From Phaenicophaeus curvirostris (Eukaryota; Chordata; Aves; Cuculiformes; Cuculidae): DNA of 64,000 nt. Both the position numbers and the translations under genes were made by a program. The notes below the pieces were generated by a model that had not been told where the DNA came from, did not search any database, and saw only the letters and a list, made by a program, of their open reading frames with translations. The stretch spans positions 30,927,276-30,991,275 of the forward strand of contig NC_091395.1 in NCBI RefSeq assembly GCF_032191515.1. Reading direction: 5' to 3'. Of this stretch, positions 21,901 to 34,440 are shown piece after piece (position 1 is the first letter of the stretch; each line of letters opens with the position of its first letter).

Positions 21901-24900
21901 AACAAGAAATCTTTAAGATAGGGTACTGAATTGGGACTTAACTGCGGCCAAGTAACGAGATTTTGGAAAAGAGAGTATCTCCCGCAGTGAAGCTGGTACT
22001 CTCAAATGCTTGCTCTCGTTAGAGTTTTCTGTAGAATCGCTTTAACTGCAAGTTGCAGATTCATTCCTAACAAGAAAGCTTTAAGATAGGGTCCTGAATT
22101 GTGACTTAACTGCGACTAATAATGAGATTTTAGAAAAGAGAATATCTCCCTCAGGGAAGCTGCTACCATCAAATGCTGGCTCTTCTTAAAGTCTTCTCTA
22201 GAAGGGCTTTCAATGCAAGCTGCAGATTCTCTCCTACCATAAAGCTTTAGCATACGGTATTGAATTCCGACATACTTTTGACTAATACGAGATTTTTGAA
22301 AAGAGAGTATCTCCCTCAGGGAAGCTGCTACCATCAAATGCTGGCTGTCGTTAGAGTCTTCTCTGGAGTCGCTTTCACTGCAAGCTGCACATTCACTCCT
22401 AACAAGAAAGCTATAGGATAGGGTACTGAATTGGGACTTAACCTCGGCTAATAACGCAATATTGGAAAAGAGAGTATCTTCCTCAACGAAGCAGCTACCA
22501 CCAAATGCTGGCTCTCGTTAGAGTCTTCTCTGGAAGTGCTTTCCCTGCAAGCTGCAGATTCACTCCTAACAGCAAGCTTTAGGATAGGGTACTGAATTGT
22601 ATCTTAGTTTCGCGTTAAAAAGGTGATTTTGGCAAAGAGGGTATCTCCCGCAGGGAAGCTGCTACCATCAAATGTTTGCCCTCGTTAGACTCCCCTCTGG
22701 AAGCGCTTTCACTGCAAGCTGCAGATTCCCTCCTAACAGCAAGCTTTAGGATAGGGTACTGAATTGTAAATTAACTGCGGCTAATAAAGCGATATTGGCA
22801 AATAGAGTATCTCCCGCAGGGAAGCTGCTACCATCAAATATTGGCCCTCATTAGACTCCCCTCTGGAAGCGCTTTCACTGCAAGCTGCAGATTCCCTCCT
22901 AACAGCAAGCTTTAGGATAGGGTACTGAATTGTAACTCACTTTCGCCTAATAATGCGATTTTGGCAAAGAGAGTATCTCCCGCAGGGAAGCTGCTACCAT
23001 CAAATGTTTGCCCTCGTTAGACTCCCCTCTGGAAGCGCTTTCACTGCAAGCTGCAGATTCCCTCCTAACAGCAAGCTTTAGGATAGGGTACTGAATTGTA
23101 TCTTAGTTTCGCGTTAAAAAGGTGATTTTGGCAAAGAGAGTATCTCCCGCAGGGAAGCTGCTACCATCAAATGTTTGCCCTCGTTAGACTCCCCTCTGGA
23201 AGCGCTTTCACTGCAAGCTGCAGATTCCCTCCTAACAGCAAGCTTTAGGATAGGGTACTGAATTGTAACTTACTTTCGTCTAATAATGCGATTTTGGCAA
23301 AGAGAGTATCTCCCGCAGGGAAGCTGCTACCATCAAATATTTGCCCTCTTTAGACTCCCCTCTGGAAGCGCTTTCACTGCAAGCTGCAGATTCCCTCCTA
23401 ACAGCAAGCTTTAGGATAGGGTACTGAATTGTAAATTAACTGCGGCTAATAAAGCGATATTGGCAAAGAGAGTATCTCCCGCAGGGAAGCTGCTACCATC
23501 AAATGTTGGCCCTCATTAGACTCCCCTCTGGAAGCGCTTTCACTGCAAGATGCAGATTCCCTCCTAACAGCAAGCTTTACGATTGGGTACTGAATTGTAA
23601 CTTAACTGCGGCTAATAAGGCGATTTTGGAAAAGAAAATATCTCCCGCAGGGAAGCTGCTACCATCAAATGTTTGCCCTCGTTAGACTCCCCTCTGGAAG
23701 CGCTTTCACTGCAAGCTGCAGATTCCCTCCTAACAGCAAGCTTTAGGATAGGGTACTGAATTGTAGCTCACTTTCGTCTAATAATGCGATTTTGGCAAAG
23801 AGAGTATCTCCCGCAGGGAAGCTGCTACCATCAAATGTTTGCCCTCGTTAGACTCCCCTCTGGAAGCGCTTTCACTGCAAGCTGCAGATTCCCTCCTAAC
23901 AGCAAGCTTTAGGATAGGGTACTGAATTGTATCTTAGTTTCGCGTTAAAAAGGTGATTTTGGCAAAGAGAGTATCTCCCGCAGGGAAGCTGCTACCATCA
24001 AATGTTTGCCCTCGTTAGACTCCCCTCTGGAAGCGCTTTCACTGCAAGCTGCAGATTCCCTCCTAACAGCAAGCTTTAGGATAGGGTACTGAATTGTAAC
24101 TTACTTTCGTCTAATAATGCGATTTTGGCAAAGAGAGTATCTCCCGCAGGGAAGCTGCTACCATCAAATATTTGCCCTCTTTTGACTCCCCTCTGGAAGC
24201 GCTTTCACTGCAAGCTGCAGATTCCCTCCTAACAGCAAGCTTTAGGATAGGGTACTGAATTGTAAATTAACTGCGGCTAATAAAGCGATATTGGCAAAGA
24301 GAGTATCTCCCGCAGGGAAGCTGCTACCATCAAATGTTGGCCCTCATTAGACTCCCCTCTGGAAGCGCTTTCACTGCAAGCTGCAGATTCCCTCCTAACA
24401 GCAAGCTTTAGGATAGGGTACTGAATTGTAACTTACTTTCGCCTAATAAGGCGATTTTGGCAAAGAGAGTATCTCCCGCAGGGAAGCTGCTACCATCAAA
24501 TGTTTGCCCTCATTAGACTCCCCTCTGGAAGCGCTTTCACTGCAAGCTGCAGATTCCCTCCTAACAGCAAGCTTTAGGATAGGGTACTGAATTGTAACTT
24601 ACTTTGGCCTAATAAGGCGATTTTGGCAAAGAGAGTATCTCCCGCAGGGAAGCTGCTACCATCAAATATTTGCCCTCGTAAGACTCCCCTCTGGAAGCGC
24701 TTTCACTGCAAGCTGCAGATTCCCTCCTAACAGCAAGCTTTAGGATAGGGTACTGAATTGTATCTTAGTTTCGCGTTAAAAAGGTGATTTTGGCAAAGAG
24801 AGTATCTCCCGCAGGGAAGCTGCTACCATCAAATGTTTGCCCTCGTTAGACTCCCCTCTGGAAGCGCTTTCACTGCAAGCTGCAGATTCCCTCCTAACAG

Positions 24901-27900
24901 CAAGCTTTAGGATAGGGTACTGAATTGTAACTTACTTTCGTCTAATAATGCGATTTTGGCAAAGAGAGTATCTCCCGCAGGGAAGCTGTTACCATCAAAT
25001 ATTTGCCCTCTTTAGACTCCCCTCTGGAAGCGCTTTCACTGCAAGCTGCAGATTCCCTCCTAACAGCAAGCTTTAGGATAGGGTACTGAATTGTAAATTA
25101 ACTGCGGCTAATAAGGCGATTTTGGCAAAGAGAGTATCTCCCGCAGGGAAGCTGCTACCATCAAATGTTTGCCCTCATTGGACTCCCCTCTGGAAGCGAT
25201 TTCACTGCAAGCTGCAGATTCCCTCCTAACAGCAAGCTTTAGGATAGGGTACTGAATTGTAACTTATCTGCGGATAATAATGCGATATTGGCAAAGAGAG
25301 TATCTCCCGCAGGGAAGCTGCTACCATCAAATGTTTGCCCTCGTTAGACTCCCCTCTGGAAGCGATTTCACTGCAAGCTGCAGATTCCCTCCTAACAGCA
25401 AGCTTTAGGATAGGGTACTGAATTGTATCTTAGTTTCGCGTTAAAAAGGTGATTTTGGCAAAGAGAGTATCTCCCGCAGGGTAGCTGCTACCATCAAATG
25501 TTGGCCCTCATTAGACTCTCCTCTGGAAGCGCTTTCACTGGAAGCTGCAGATTCCCTCCTAACAGCAAGCTTTAGGATAGGGTACTGAATTGTATCTTAC
25601 TTTCGCCTAATAATGCGATTTTGGCAAAGAGAGTATCTCCCGCAGGGAAGCTGCTACCATCAAATGTTTGCCCTCATTAGACTCCCCTCTGGAAGCGCTT
25701 TCACTGCAAGCTGCAGATTCCCTCCTAACAGCAAGCTTTAGGATAGGGTACTGAATTGTATCTTAGTTTCGCGTTAAAAAGGTGATTTTGGCAAAGAGAG
25801 TATCTCCCGCAGGGAAGCTGCTACCATCAAATGTTGGCCCTCATTAGACTCTCCTCTGGAAGCGCTTTCACTGCAAGCTGCAGATTCCCTCCTAACAGCA
25901 AGCTTTAGGATAGGGTACTGAATTGTAACTTACTTTCGTCTAATAATTCGATTTTGGCAAAGAGAGTATCTCCCGCAGGGAAGCTGCTACCATCAAATGT
26001 TTGCCCTCATTAGACTCCCCTCTGGAAGCGCTTTCACTGCAAGCTGCAGATTCCCTCCTAACAGCAAGCTTTAGGATAGGGTACTGAATTGTAACTTACT
26101 TTCGCCTAATAAGGCGATTTTGGCAAAGAGAGTATCTCCCGCAGGGAAGCTGCTACCATCAAATGTTTGCCCTCGTTAGACTCCCCTCTGGAAGCGCTTT
26201 CACTGCAAGCTGCAGATTCCCTCCTAACAGCAAGCTTTAGGATAGGGTACTGAATTGTAAATTAACTGCGGCTAATGAAGCGATATTGGCAAAGAGAGTA
26301 TCTCCCGCAGGGAAGCTGCTACCATCAAATGTTTGCCCTCGTTAGACTCCCCTCTGGAAGCGATTTCACTGCAAGCTGCAGATTCCCTCCTAACAGCAAG
26401 CTTTAGGATAGGGTACTGAATTGTAACTTATCTGCGGATAATAATGCGATATTGGCAAAGAGAGTATCTCCCGCAGGGAAGCTGCTACCATCAAATGTTT
26501 GCCCTCGTTAGACTCCCCTCTGGAAGCGATTTCACTGCAAGCTGCAGATTCCCTCCTAACAGCAAGCTTTAGGATAGGGTACTGAATTGTATCTTAGTTT
26601 CGCGTTAAAAAGGTGATTTTGGCAAAGAGAGTATCTCCCGCAGGGTAGCTGCTACCATCAAATGTTGGCCCTCATTAGACTCTCCTCTGGAAGCGCTTTC
26701 ACTGGAAGCTGCAGATTCCCTCCTAACAGCAAGCTTTAGGATAGGGTACTGAATTGTAACTTACTTTCGCCTAATAAGGCGATTTTGGCAAAGAGAGTAT
26801 CTCCCGCAGGGAAGCTGCTACCATCAAATGTTTGCCCTCGTTAGACTCCCCTCTGGAAGCGCTTTCACTGCAAGCTGCAGATTCCCTCCTAACAGCAAGC
26901 TTTAGGATAGGGTACTGAATTGTATCTTAGTTTCGCGTTAAAAAGGTGATTTTGGCAAAGAGAGTATCTCCCGCAGGGAAGCTGCTACCATCAAATGTTG
27001 GCCCTCATTAGACTCTCCTCTGGAAGCGCTTTCACTGCAAGCTGCAGATTCCCTCCTAACAGCAAGCTTTAGGATAGGGTACTGAATTGTAACTTACTTT
27101 CGTCTAATAATTCGATTTTGGCAAAGAGAGTATCTCCCGCAGGGAAGCTGCTACCATCAAATGTTTGCCCTCGTTAGACTCCCCTCTGGAAGCGCTTTCA
27201 CTGCAAGCTGCAGATTCCCTCCTAACAGCAAGCTTTAGGATAGGGTACTGAATTGTAACTTACTTTCGCCTAATAAGGCGATTTTGGCAAAGAGAGTATC
27301 TCCCGCAGGGAAGCTGCTACCATCAAATGTTTGCCCTCGTTAGACTCCCCTCTGGAAGCGCTTTCACTGCAAGCTGCAGATTCCCTCCTAACAGCAAGCT
27401 TTAGGATAGGGTACTGAATTGTATCTTAGTTTCGTCTAATAATTCGATTTTGGCAAAGAGAGTATCTCCCGCAGGGAAGCTGCTACCATCAAATGTTTGC
27501 CCTCATTAGACTCCCCTCTGGAAGCGCTTTCACTGCAAGCTGCAGATTCCCTCCTAACAGCAAGCTTTAGGATAGGGTACTGAATTGTAACTTACTTTCG
27601 CCTAATAAGGCGATTTTGGCAAAGAGAGTATCTCCCGCAGGGAAGCTGCTACCATCAAATGTTTGCCCTCGTTAGACTCCCCTCTGGAAGCGCTTTCACT
27701 GCAAGCTGCAGATTCCCTCCTAACAGCAAGCTTTAGGATAGGGTACTGAATTGTATCTTAGTTTCGTCTAATAATTCGATTTTGGCAAAGAGAGTATCTC
27801 CCGCAGGGAAGCTGCTACCATCAAATGTTTGCCCTCATTAGACTCCCCTCTGGAAGCGCTTTCACTGCAAGCTGCAGATTCCCTCCTAACAGCAAGCTTT

Positions 27901-30900
27901 AGGATAGGGTACTGAATTGTAACTTACTTTCGCCTAATAAGGCGATTTTGGCAAAGAGAGTATCTCCCGCAGGGAAGCTGCTACCATCAAATGTTTGCCC
28001 TCGTTAGACTCCCCTCTGGAAGCGCTTTCACTGCAAGCTGCAGATTCCCTCCTAACAGCAAGCTTTAGGATAGGGTACTGAATTGTAAATTAACTGCGGC
28101 TAATAAAGCGATATTGGCAAAGAGAGTATCTCCCGCAGGGAAGCTGCTACCATCAAATGTTTGCCCTCATTAGACTCCCCTCTGGAAGCGCTTTCACTGC
28201 AAGCTGCAGATTCCCTCCTAACAGCAAGCTTTAGGATAGGATACTGAATTGTAAATTAACTGCGGCTAATAAAGCGATATTGGCAAAGAGAGTATCTCCC
28301 GCAGGGAAGCTGCTACCATCAAATGTTGGCCCTCATTAGACTCCCCTCTGGAAGCGCTTTCACTGCAAGATGCAGATTCCCTCCTAACAGCAAGCTTTAG
28401 GATTGGGTACTGAATTGTAACTTAACTGCGGCTAATAAGGCGATTTTGGAAAAGAAAATATCTCCCGCAGGGAAGCTGCTACCATCAAATGTTTGCCCTC
28501 ATTAGACTCCCCTCTGGAAGCGCTTTCACTGCAAGCTGCAGATTCCCTCCTAACAGCAAGCTTTAGGATAGGGTACTGAATTGTAACTTACTTTCGCCTA
28601 ATGCGATTTTGGCAAAGAGAATATCTCCCGCAGGGAAGCTGCTACCATCAAATGTTTGCCCTCATTAGACTCCCCTCTGGAAGCGCTTTCACTGCAAGCT
28701 GCAGATTCCCTCCTAACAGCAAGCTTTAGGATAGGGTACTGAATTGTATCTTAGTTTCGCGTTAAAAAGGTGATTTTGGCAAAGAGAGTATCTCCCGCAG
28801 GGAAGCTGCTACCATCAAATGTTTGCCCTCGTTAGACTCCCCTCTGGAAGCGCTTTCACTGCAAGCTGCAGATTCCCTCCTAACAGCAAGCTTTAGGATA
28901 GGGTACTGAATTGTATCTTAGTTTCGCGTTAAAAAGGTGATTTTGGCAAAGAGAGTATCTCCCGCAGGGAAGCTGCTACCATCAAATGTTTGCCCTCGTT
29001 AGACTCCCCTCTGGAAGCGCTTTCACTGCAAGCTGCAGATTCCCTCCTAACAGCAAGCTTTAGGATAGGGTACTGAATTGTAACTTACTTTCGCCTAATA
29101 ATGCGATTTTGGCAAAGAGAGTATCTCCCGCAGGGAAGCTGCTACCATCAAATATTTGCCCTCGTTAGACTCCCCTCTGGAAGCGCTTTCACTGCAAGCT
29201 GCAGATTCCCTCCTAACAGCAAGCTTTAGGATAGGGTACTGAATTGTAAATTAACTGCGGCTAATAAAGCGATATTGGCAAAGAGAGTATCTCCCGCAGG
29301 GAAGCTGCTACCATCAAATGTTTGCCCTCATTAGACTCCCCTCTGGAAGCGCTTTCACTGCAAGATGCAGATTCCCTCCTAACAGCAAGCTTTAGGATTG
29401 GGTACTGAATTGTAACTTAACTGCGGCTAATAAGGCGATTTTGGAAAAGAAAATATCTCCCGCAGGGAAGCTGCTACCATCAAATGTTTGCCCTCGTTAG
29501 ACTCCCCTCTGGAAGCGCTTTCACTGCAAGCTGCAGATTCCCTCCTAACAGCAAGCTTTAGGATAGGGTACTGAATTGTAACTTACTTTCGCCTAATAAG
29601 GCGATTTGGCAAAGAGAGTATCTCCCGCAGGGAAGCTGCTACCATCAAATGTTTGCCCTCGTTAGACTCCCCTCTGGAAGCGATTTCACTGCAAGCTGCA
29701 GATTCCCTCCTAACAGCAAGCTTTAGGATAGGGTACTGAATTGTATCTTACTTTCGCCTAATAATGCGATTTTGGCAAAGAGAGTATCTCCCGCAGGGAA
29801 GCTGCTACCATCAAATGTTTGCCCTCGTTAGACTCCCCTCTGGAAGCGCTTTCACTGCAAGCTGCAGATTCCCTCCTAACAGCAAGCTTTAGGATAGGGT
29901 ACTGAATTGTATCTTAGTTTCGTCTAATAATTCGATTTTGGCAAAGAGAGTATCTCCCGCAGGGAAGCTGCTACCATCAAATGTTTGCCCTCATTAGACT
30001 CCCCTCTGGAAGCGCTTTCACTGCAAGCTGCAGATTCCCTCCTAACAGCAAGCTTTAGGATAGGGTACTGAATTGTAACTTACTTTCGCCTAATAAGGCG
30101 ATTTTGGCAAAGAGAGTATCTCCCGCAGGGAAGCTGCTACCATCAAATGTTTGCCCTCGTTAGACTCCCCTCTGGAAGCGCTTTCACTGCAAGCTGCAGA
30201 TTCCCTCCTAACAGCAAGCTTTAGGATAGGGTACTGAATTGTAAATTAACTGCGGCTAATAAAGCGATATTGGCAAAGAGAGTATCTCCCGCAGGGAAGC
30301 TGCTACCATCAAATGTTGGCCCTCATTAGACTCCCCTCTGGAAGCGCTTTCACTGCAAGCTGCAGATTCCCTCCTAACAGCAAGCTTTAGGATAGGATAC
30401 TGAATTGTAAATTAACTGCGGCTAATAAAGCGATATTGGCAAAGAGAGTATCTCCCGCAGGGAAGCTGCTACCATCAAATGTTGGCCCTCATTAGACTCC
30501 CCTCTGGAAGCGCTTTCACTGCAAGATGCAGATTCCCTCCTAACAGCAAGCTTTAGGATTGGGTACTGAATTGTAACTTAACTGCGGCTAATAAGGCGAT
30601 TTTGGAAAAGAAAATATCTCCCGCAGGGAAGCTGCTACCATCAAATGTTTGCCCTCATTAGACTCCCCTCTGGAAGCGCTTTCACTGCAAGCTGCAGATT
30701 CCCTCCTAACAGCAAGCTTTAGGATAGGGTACTGAATTGTAACTTACTTTCGCCTAATGCGATTTTGGCAAAGAGAATATCTCCCGCAGGGAAGCTGCTA
30801 CCATCAAATGTTTGCCCTCATTAGACTCCCCTCTGGAAGCGCTTTCACTGCAAGCTGCAGATTCCCTCCTAACAGCAAGCTTTAGGATAGGGTACTGAAT

Positions 30901-31119
30901 TGTATCTTAGTTTCGCGTTAAAAAGGTGATTTTGGCAAAGAGAGTATCTCCCGCAGGGAAGCTGCTACCATCAAATGTTTGCCCTCGTTAGACTCCCCTC
31001 TGGAAGCGCTTTCACTGCAAGCTGCAGATTCCCTCCTAACAGCAAGCTTTAGGATAGGGTACTGAATTGTATCTTAGTTTCGCGTTAAAAAGGTGATTTT
31101 GGCAAAGAGAGTATCTCCC

Positions 31120-34100
31120 GCAGGGAAGCTGCTACCATCAAATATTTGCCCTCGTTAGACTCCCCTCTGGAAGCGCTTTCACTGCAAGCTGCAGATTCCC
31201 TCCTAACAGCAAGCTTTAGGATAGGGTACTGAATTGTAAATTAACTGCGGCTAATAAAGCGATATTGGCAAAGAGAGTATCTCCCGCAGGGAAGCTGCTA
31301 CCATCAAATGTTGGCCCTCATTAGACTCCCCTCTGGAAGCGCTTTCACTGCAAGATGCAGATTCCCTCCTAACAGCAAGTTTTAGGATTGGGTACTGAAT
31401 TGTAACTTAACTGCGGCTAATAAGGCGATTTTGGAAAAGAAAATATCTCCCGCAGGGAAGCTGCTACCATCAAATGTTTGCCCTCGTTAGACTCCCCTCT
31501 GGAAGCGCTTTCACTGCAAGCTGCAGATTCCCTCCTAACAGCAAGCTTTAGGATAGGGTACTGAATTGTAACTTACTTTCGCCTAATAAGGCGATTTGGC
31601 AAAGAGAGTATCTCCCGCAGGGAAGCTGCTACCATCAAATGTTTGCCCTCGTTAGACTCCCCTCTGGAAGCGATTTCACTGCAAGCTGCAGATTCCCTCC
31701 TAACAGCAAGCTTTAGGATAGGGTACTGAATTGTATCTTACTTTCGCCTAATAATGCGATTTTGGCAAAGAGAGTATCTCCCGCAGGGAAGCTGCTACCA
31801 TCAAATGTTTGCCCTCGTTAGACTCCCCTCTGGAAGCGCTTTCACTGCAAGCTGCAGATTCCCTCCTAACAGCAAGCTTTAGGATAGGGTACTGAATTGT
31901 ATCTTAGTTTCGCGTTAAAAAGGTGATTTTGGCAAAGAGAGTATCTCCCGCAGGGAAGCTGCTACCATCAAATGTTGGCCCTCATTAGACTCTCCTCTGG
32001 AAGCGCTTTCACTGCAAGCTGCAGATTCCCTCCTAACAGCAAGCTTTAGGATAGGGTACTGAATTGTAACTTACTTTCGTCTAATAATTCGATTTTGGCA
32101 AAGAGAGTATCTCCCGCAGGGAAGCTGCTACCATCAAATGTTTGCCCTCATTAGACTCCCCTCTGGAAGCGCTTTCACTGCAAGCTGCAGATTCCCTCCT
32201 AACAGCAAGCTTTAGGATAGGGTACTGAATTGTAACTTACTTTCGCCTAATAAGGCGATTTTGGCAAAGAGAGTATCTCCCGCAGGGAAGCTGCTACCAT
32301 CAAATGTTTGCCCTCGTTAGACTCCCCTCTGGAAGCGCTTTCACTGCAAGCTGCAGATTCCCTCCTAACAGCAAGCTTTAGGATAGGGTACTGAATTGTA
32401 TCTTAGTTTCGTCTAATAATTCGATTTTGGCAAAGAGAGTATCTCCCGCAGGGAAGCTGCTACCATCAAATGTTTGCCCTCGTTAGACTCCCCTCTGGAA
32501 GCGCTTTCACTGCAAGCTGCAGATTCCCTCCTAACAGCAAGCTTTAGGATAGGGTACTGAATTGTAACTTACTTTCGCCTAATAAGGCGATTTTGGCAAA
32601 GAGAGTATCTCCCGCAGGGAAGCTGCTACCATCAAATGTTTGCCCTCGTTAGACTCCCCTCTGGAAGCGCTTTCACTGCAAGCTGCAGATTCCCTCCTAA
32701 CAGCAAGCTTTAGGATAGGGTACTGAATTGTAAATTAACTGCGGCTAATAAAGCGATATTGGCAAAGAGAGTATCTCCCGCAGGGAAGCTGCTACCATCA
32801 AATGTTTGCCCTCGTTAGACTCCCCTCTGGAAGCGCTTTCACTGCAAGCTGCAGATTCCCTCCTAACAGCAAGCTTTAGGATAGGGTACTGAATTGTATC
32901 TTAGTTTCGCGTTAAAAAGGTGATTTTGGCAAAGAGAGTATCTCCCGCAGGGAAGCTGCTACCATCAAATGTTTGCCCTCGTTAGACTCCCCTCTGGAAG
33001 CGCTTTCACTGCAAGCTGCAGATTCCCTCCTAACAGCAAGCTTTAGGATAGGGTACTGAATTGTATCTTAGTTTCGCGTTAAAAAGGTGATTTTGGCAAA
33101 GAGAGTATCTCCCGCAGGGAAGCTGCTACCATCAAATGTTTGCCCTCGTTAGACTCCCCTCTGGAAGCGCTTTCACTGCAAGCTGCAGATTCCCTCCTAA
33201 CAGCAAGCTTTAGGATAGGGTACTGAATTGTAACTTACTTTCGTCTAATAATGCGATTTTGGCAAAGAGAGTATCTCCCGCAGGGAAGCTGTTACCATCA
33301 AATATTTGCCCTCGTTAGACTCCCCTCTGGAAGCGCTTTCACTGCAAGCTGCAGATTCCCTCCTAACAGCAAGCTTTAGGATAGGGTACTGAATTGTAAA
33401 TTAACTGCGGCTAATAAAGCGATATTGGCAAAGAGAGTATCTCCCGCAGGGAAGCTGCTACCATCAAATGTTTGCCCTCGTTAGACTCCCCTCTGGAAGC
33501 GCTTTCACTGCAAGATGCAGATTCCCTCCTAACAGCAAGCTTTAGGATTGGGTACTGAATTGTAACTTAACTGCGGCTAATAAGGCGATTTTGGCAAAGA
33601 GAGTATCTCCCGCAGGGAAGCTGCTACCATCAAATGTTTGCCCTCATTGGACTCCCCTCTGGAAGCGATTTCACTGCAAGCTGCAGATTCCCTCCTAACA
33701 GCAAGCTTTAGGATAGGGTACTGAATTGTAACCTATCTGCGGATAATAATGCGATATTGGCAAAGAGAGTATCTCCCGCAGGGAAGCTGCTACCATCAAA
33801 TGTTTGCCCTCGTTAGACTCCCCTCTGGAAGCGATTTCACTGCAAGCTGCAGATTCCCTCCTAACAGCAAGCTTTAGGATAGGGTACTGAATTGTATCTT
33901 AGTTTCGCGTTAAAAAGGTGATTTTGGCAAAGAGAGTATCTCCCGCAGGGTAGCTGCTACCATCAAATGTTGGCCCTCATTAGACTCTCCTCTGGAAGCG
34001 CTTTCACTGGAAGCTGCAGATTCCCTCCTAACAGCAAGCTTTAGGATAGGGTACTGAATTGTATCTTACTTTCGCCTAATAATGCGATTTTGGCAAAGAG

Positions 34101-34440
34101 AGTATCTCCCGCAGGGAAGCTGCTACCATCAAATGTTTGCCCTCGTTAGACTCCCCTCTGGAAGCGCTTTCACTGCAAGCTGCAGATTCCCTCCTAACAG
34201 CAAGCTTTAGGATAGGGTACTGAATTGTATCTTAGTTTCGCGTTAAAAAGGTGATTTTGGCAAAGAGAGTATCTCCCGCAGGGAAGCTGCTACCATCAAA
34301 TGTTGGCCCTCATTAGACTCCCCTCTGGAAGCGCTTTCACTGCAAGCTGCAGATTCCCTCCTAACAGCAAGCTTTAGGATAGGGTACTGAATTGTAACTT
34401 ACTTTCGCCTAATAATGCGATTTTGGCAAAGAGAGTATCT
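31120..34440 (+). repeat. 20-monomer higher-order repeat, copy 1
   Basis: Landmark variants in order: CAAATATTTG at 31141, GATTGGG at 31387, TTTCGTCTAATAATTCG at 32407, GCTGTTACC at 33290, GGATAATAATGCG at 33731 and GGGTAGCTG at 33947. Each reappears 3,322-3,327 bp later. The start is set where the upstream monomer types stop matching (TATCTTAG at 31073 against TAACTTAC at 34393). Confidence 0.85.

Larger units (their letters stand above)
13385..22560 (+). repeat. Divergent ~166 bp satellite layer
   Basis: About 55 tandem monomers of about 165-167 bp, visibly diverged from each other. Diagnostic words of this layer are GCTGGCTCTCGTTAGAGTC, TTCTCTGGA and CCTAACAAGAAAGCTTTA. Some monomers carry GATGCATTCTTTCC or GATTCATTCC variants. 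Short minus-strand open frames reading MVAASLREILSFP appear because 165 bp is 55 codons; they decay between copies and have no support as genes. The layer contains internally deleted monomers and local segmental duplications (listed separately). Confidence 0.95.

Noticed and set aside
14521..22337. Repeated minus-strand open frames reading MVAASLREILSFP as a repetitive protein
   Set aside because: They arise because a 165 bp monomer equals 55 codons. Copies differ by frameshifts and stops, 166-167 bp monomers break the frame, and no start, domain or conservation pattern supports coding.
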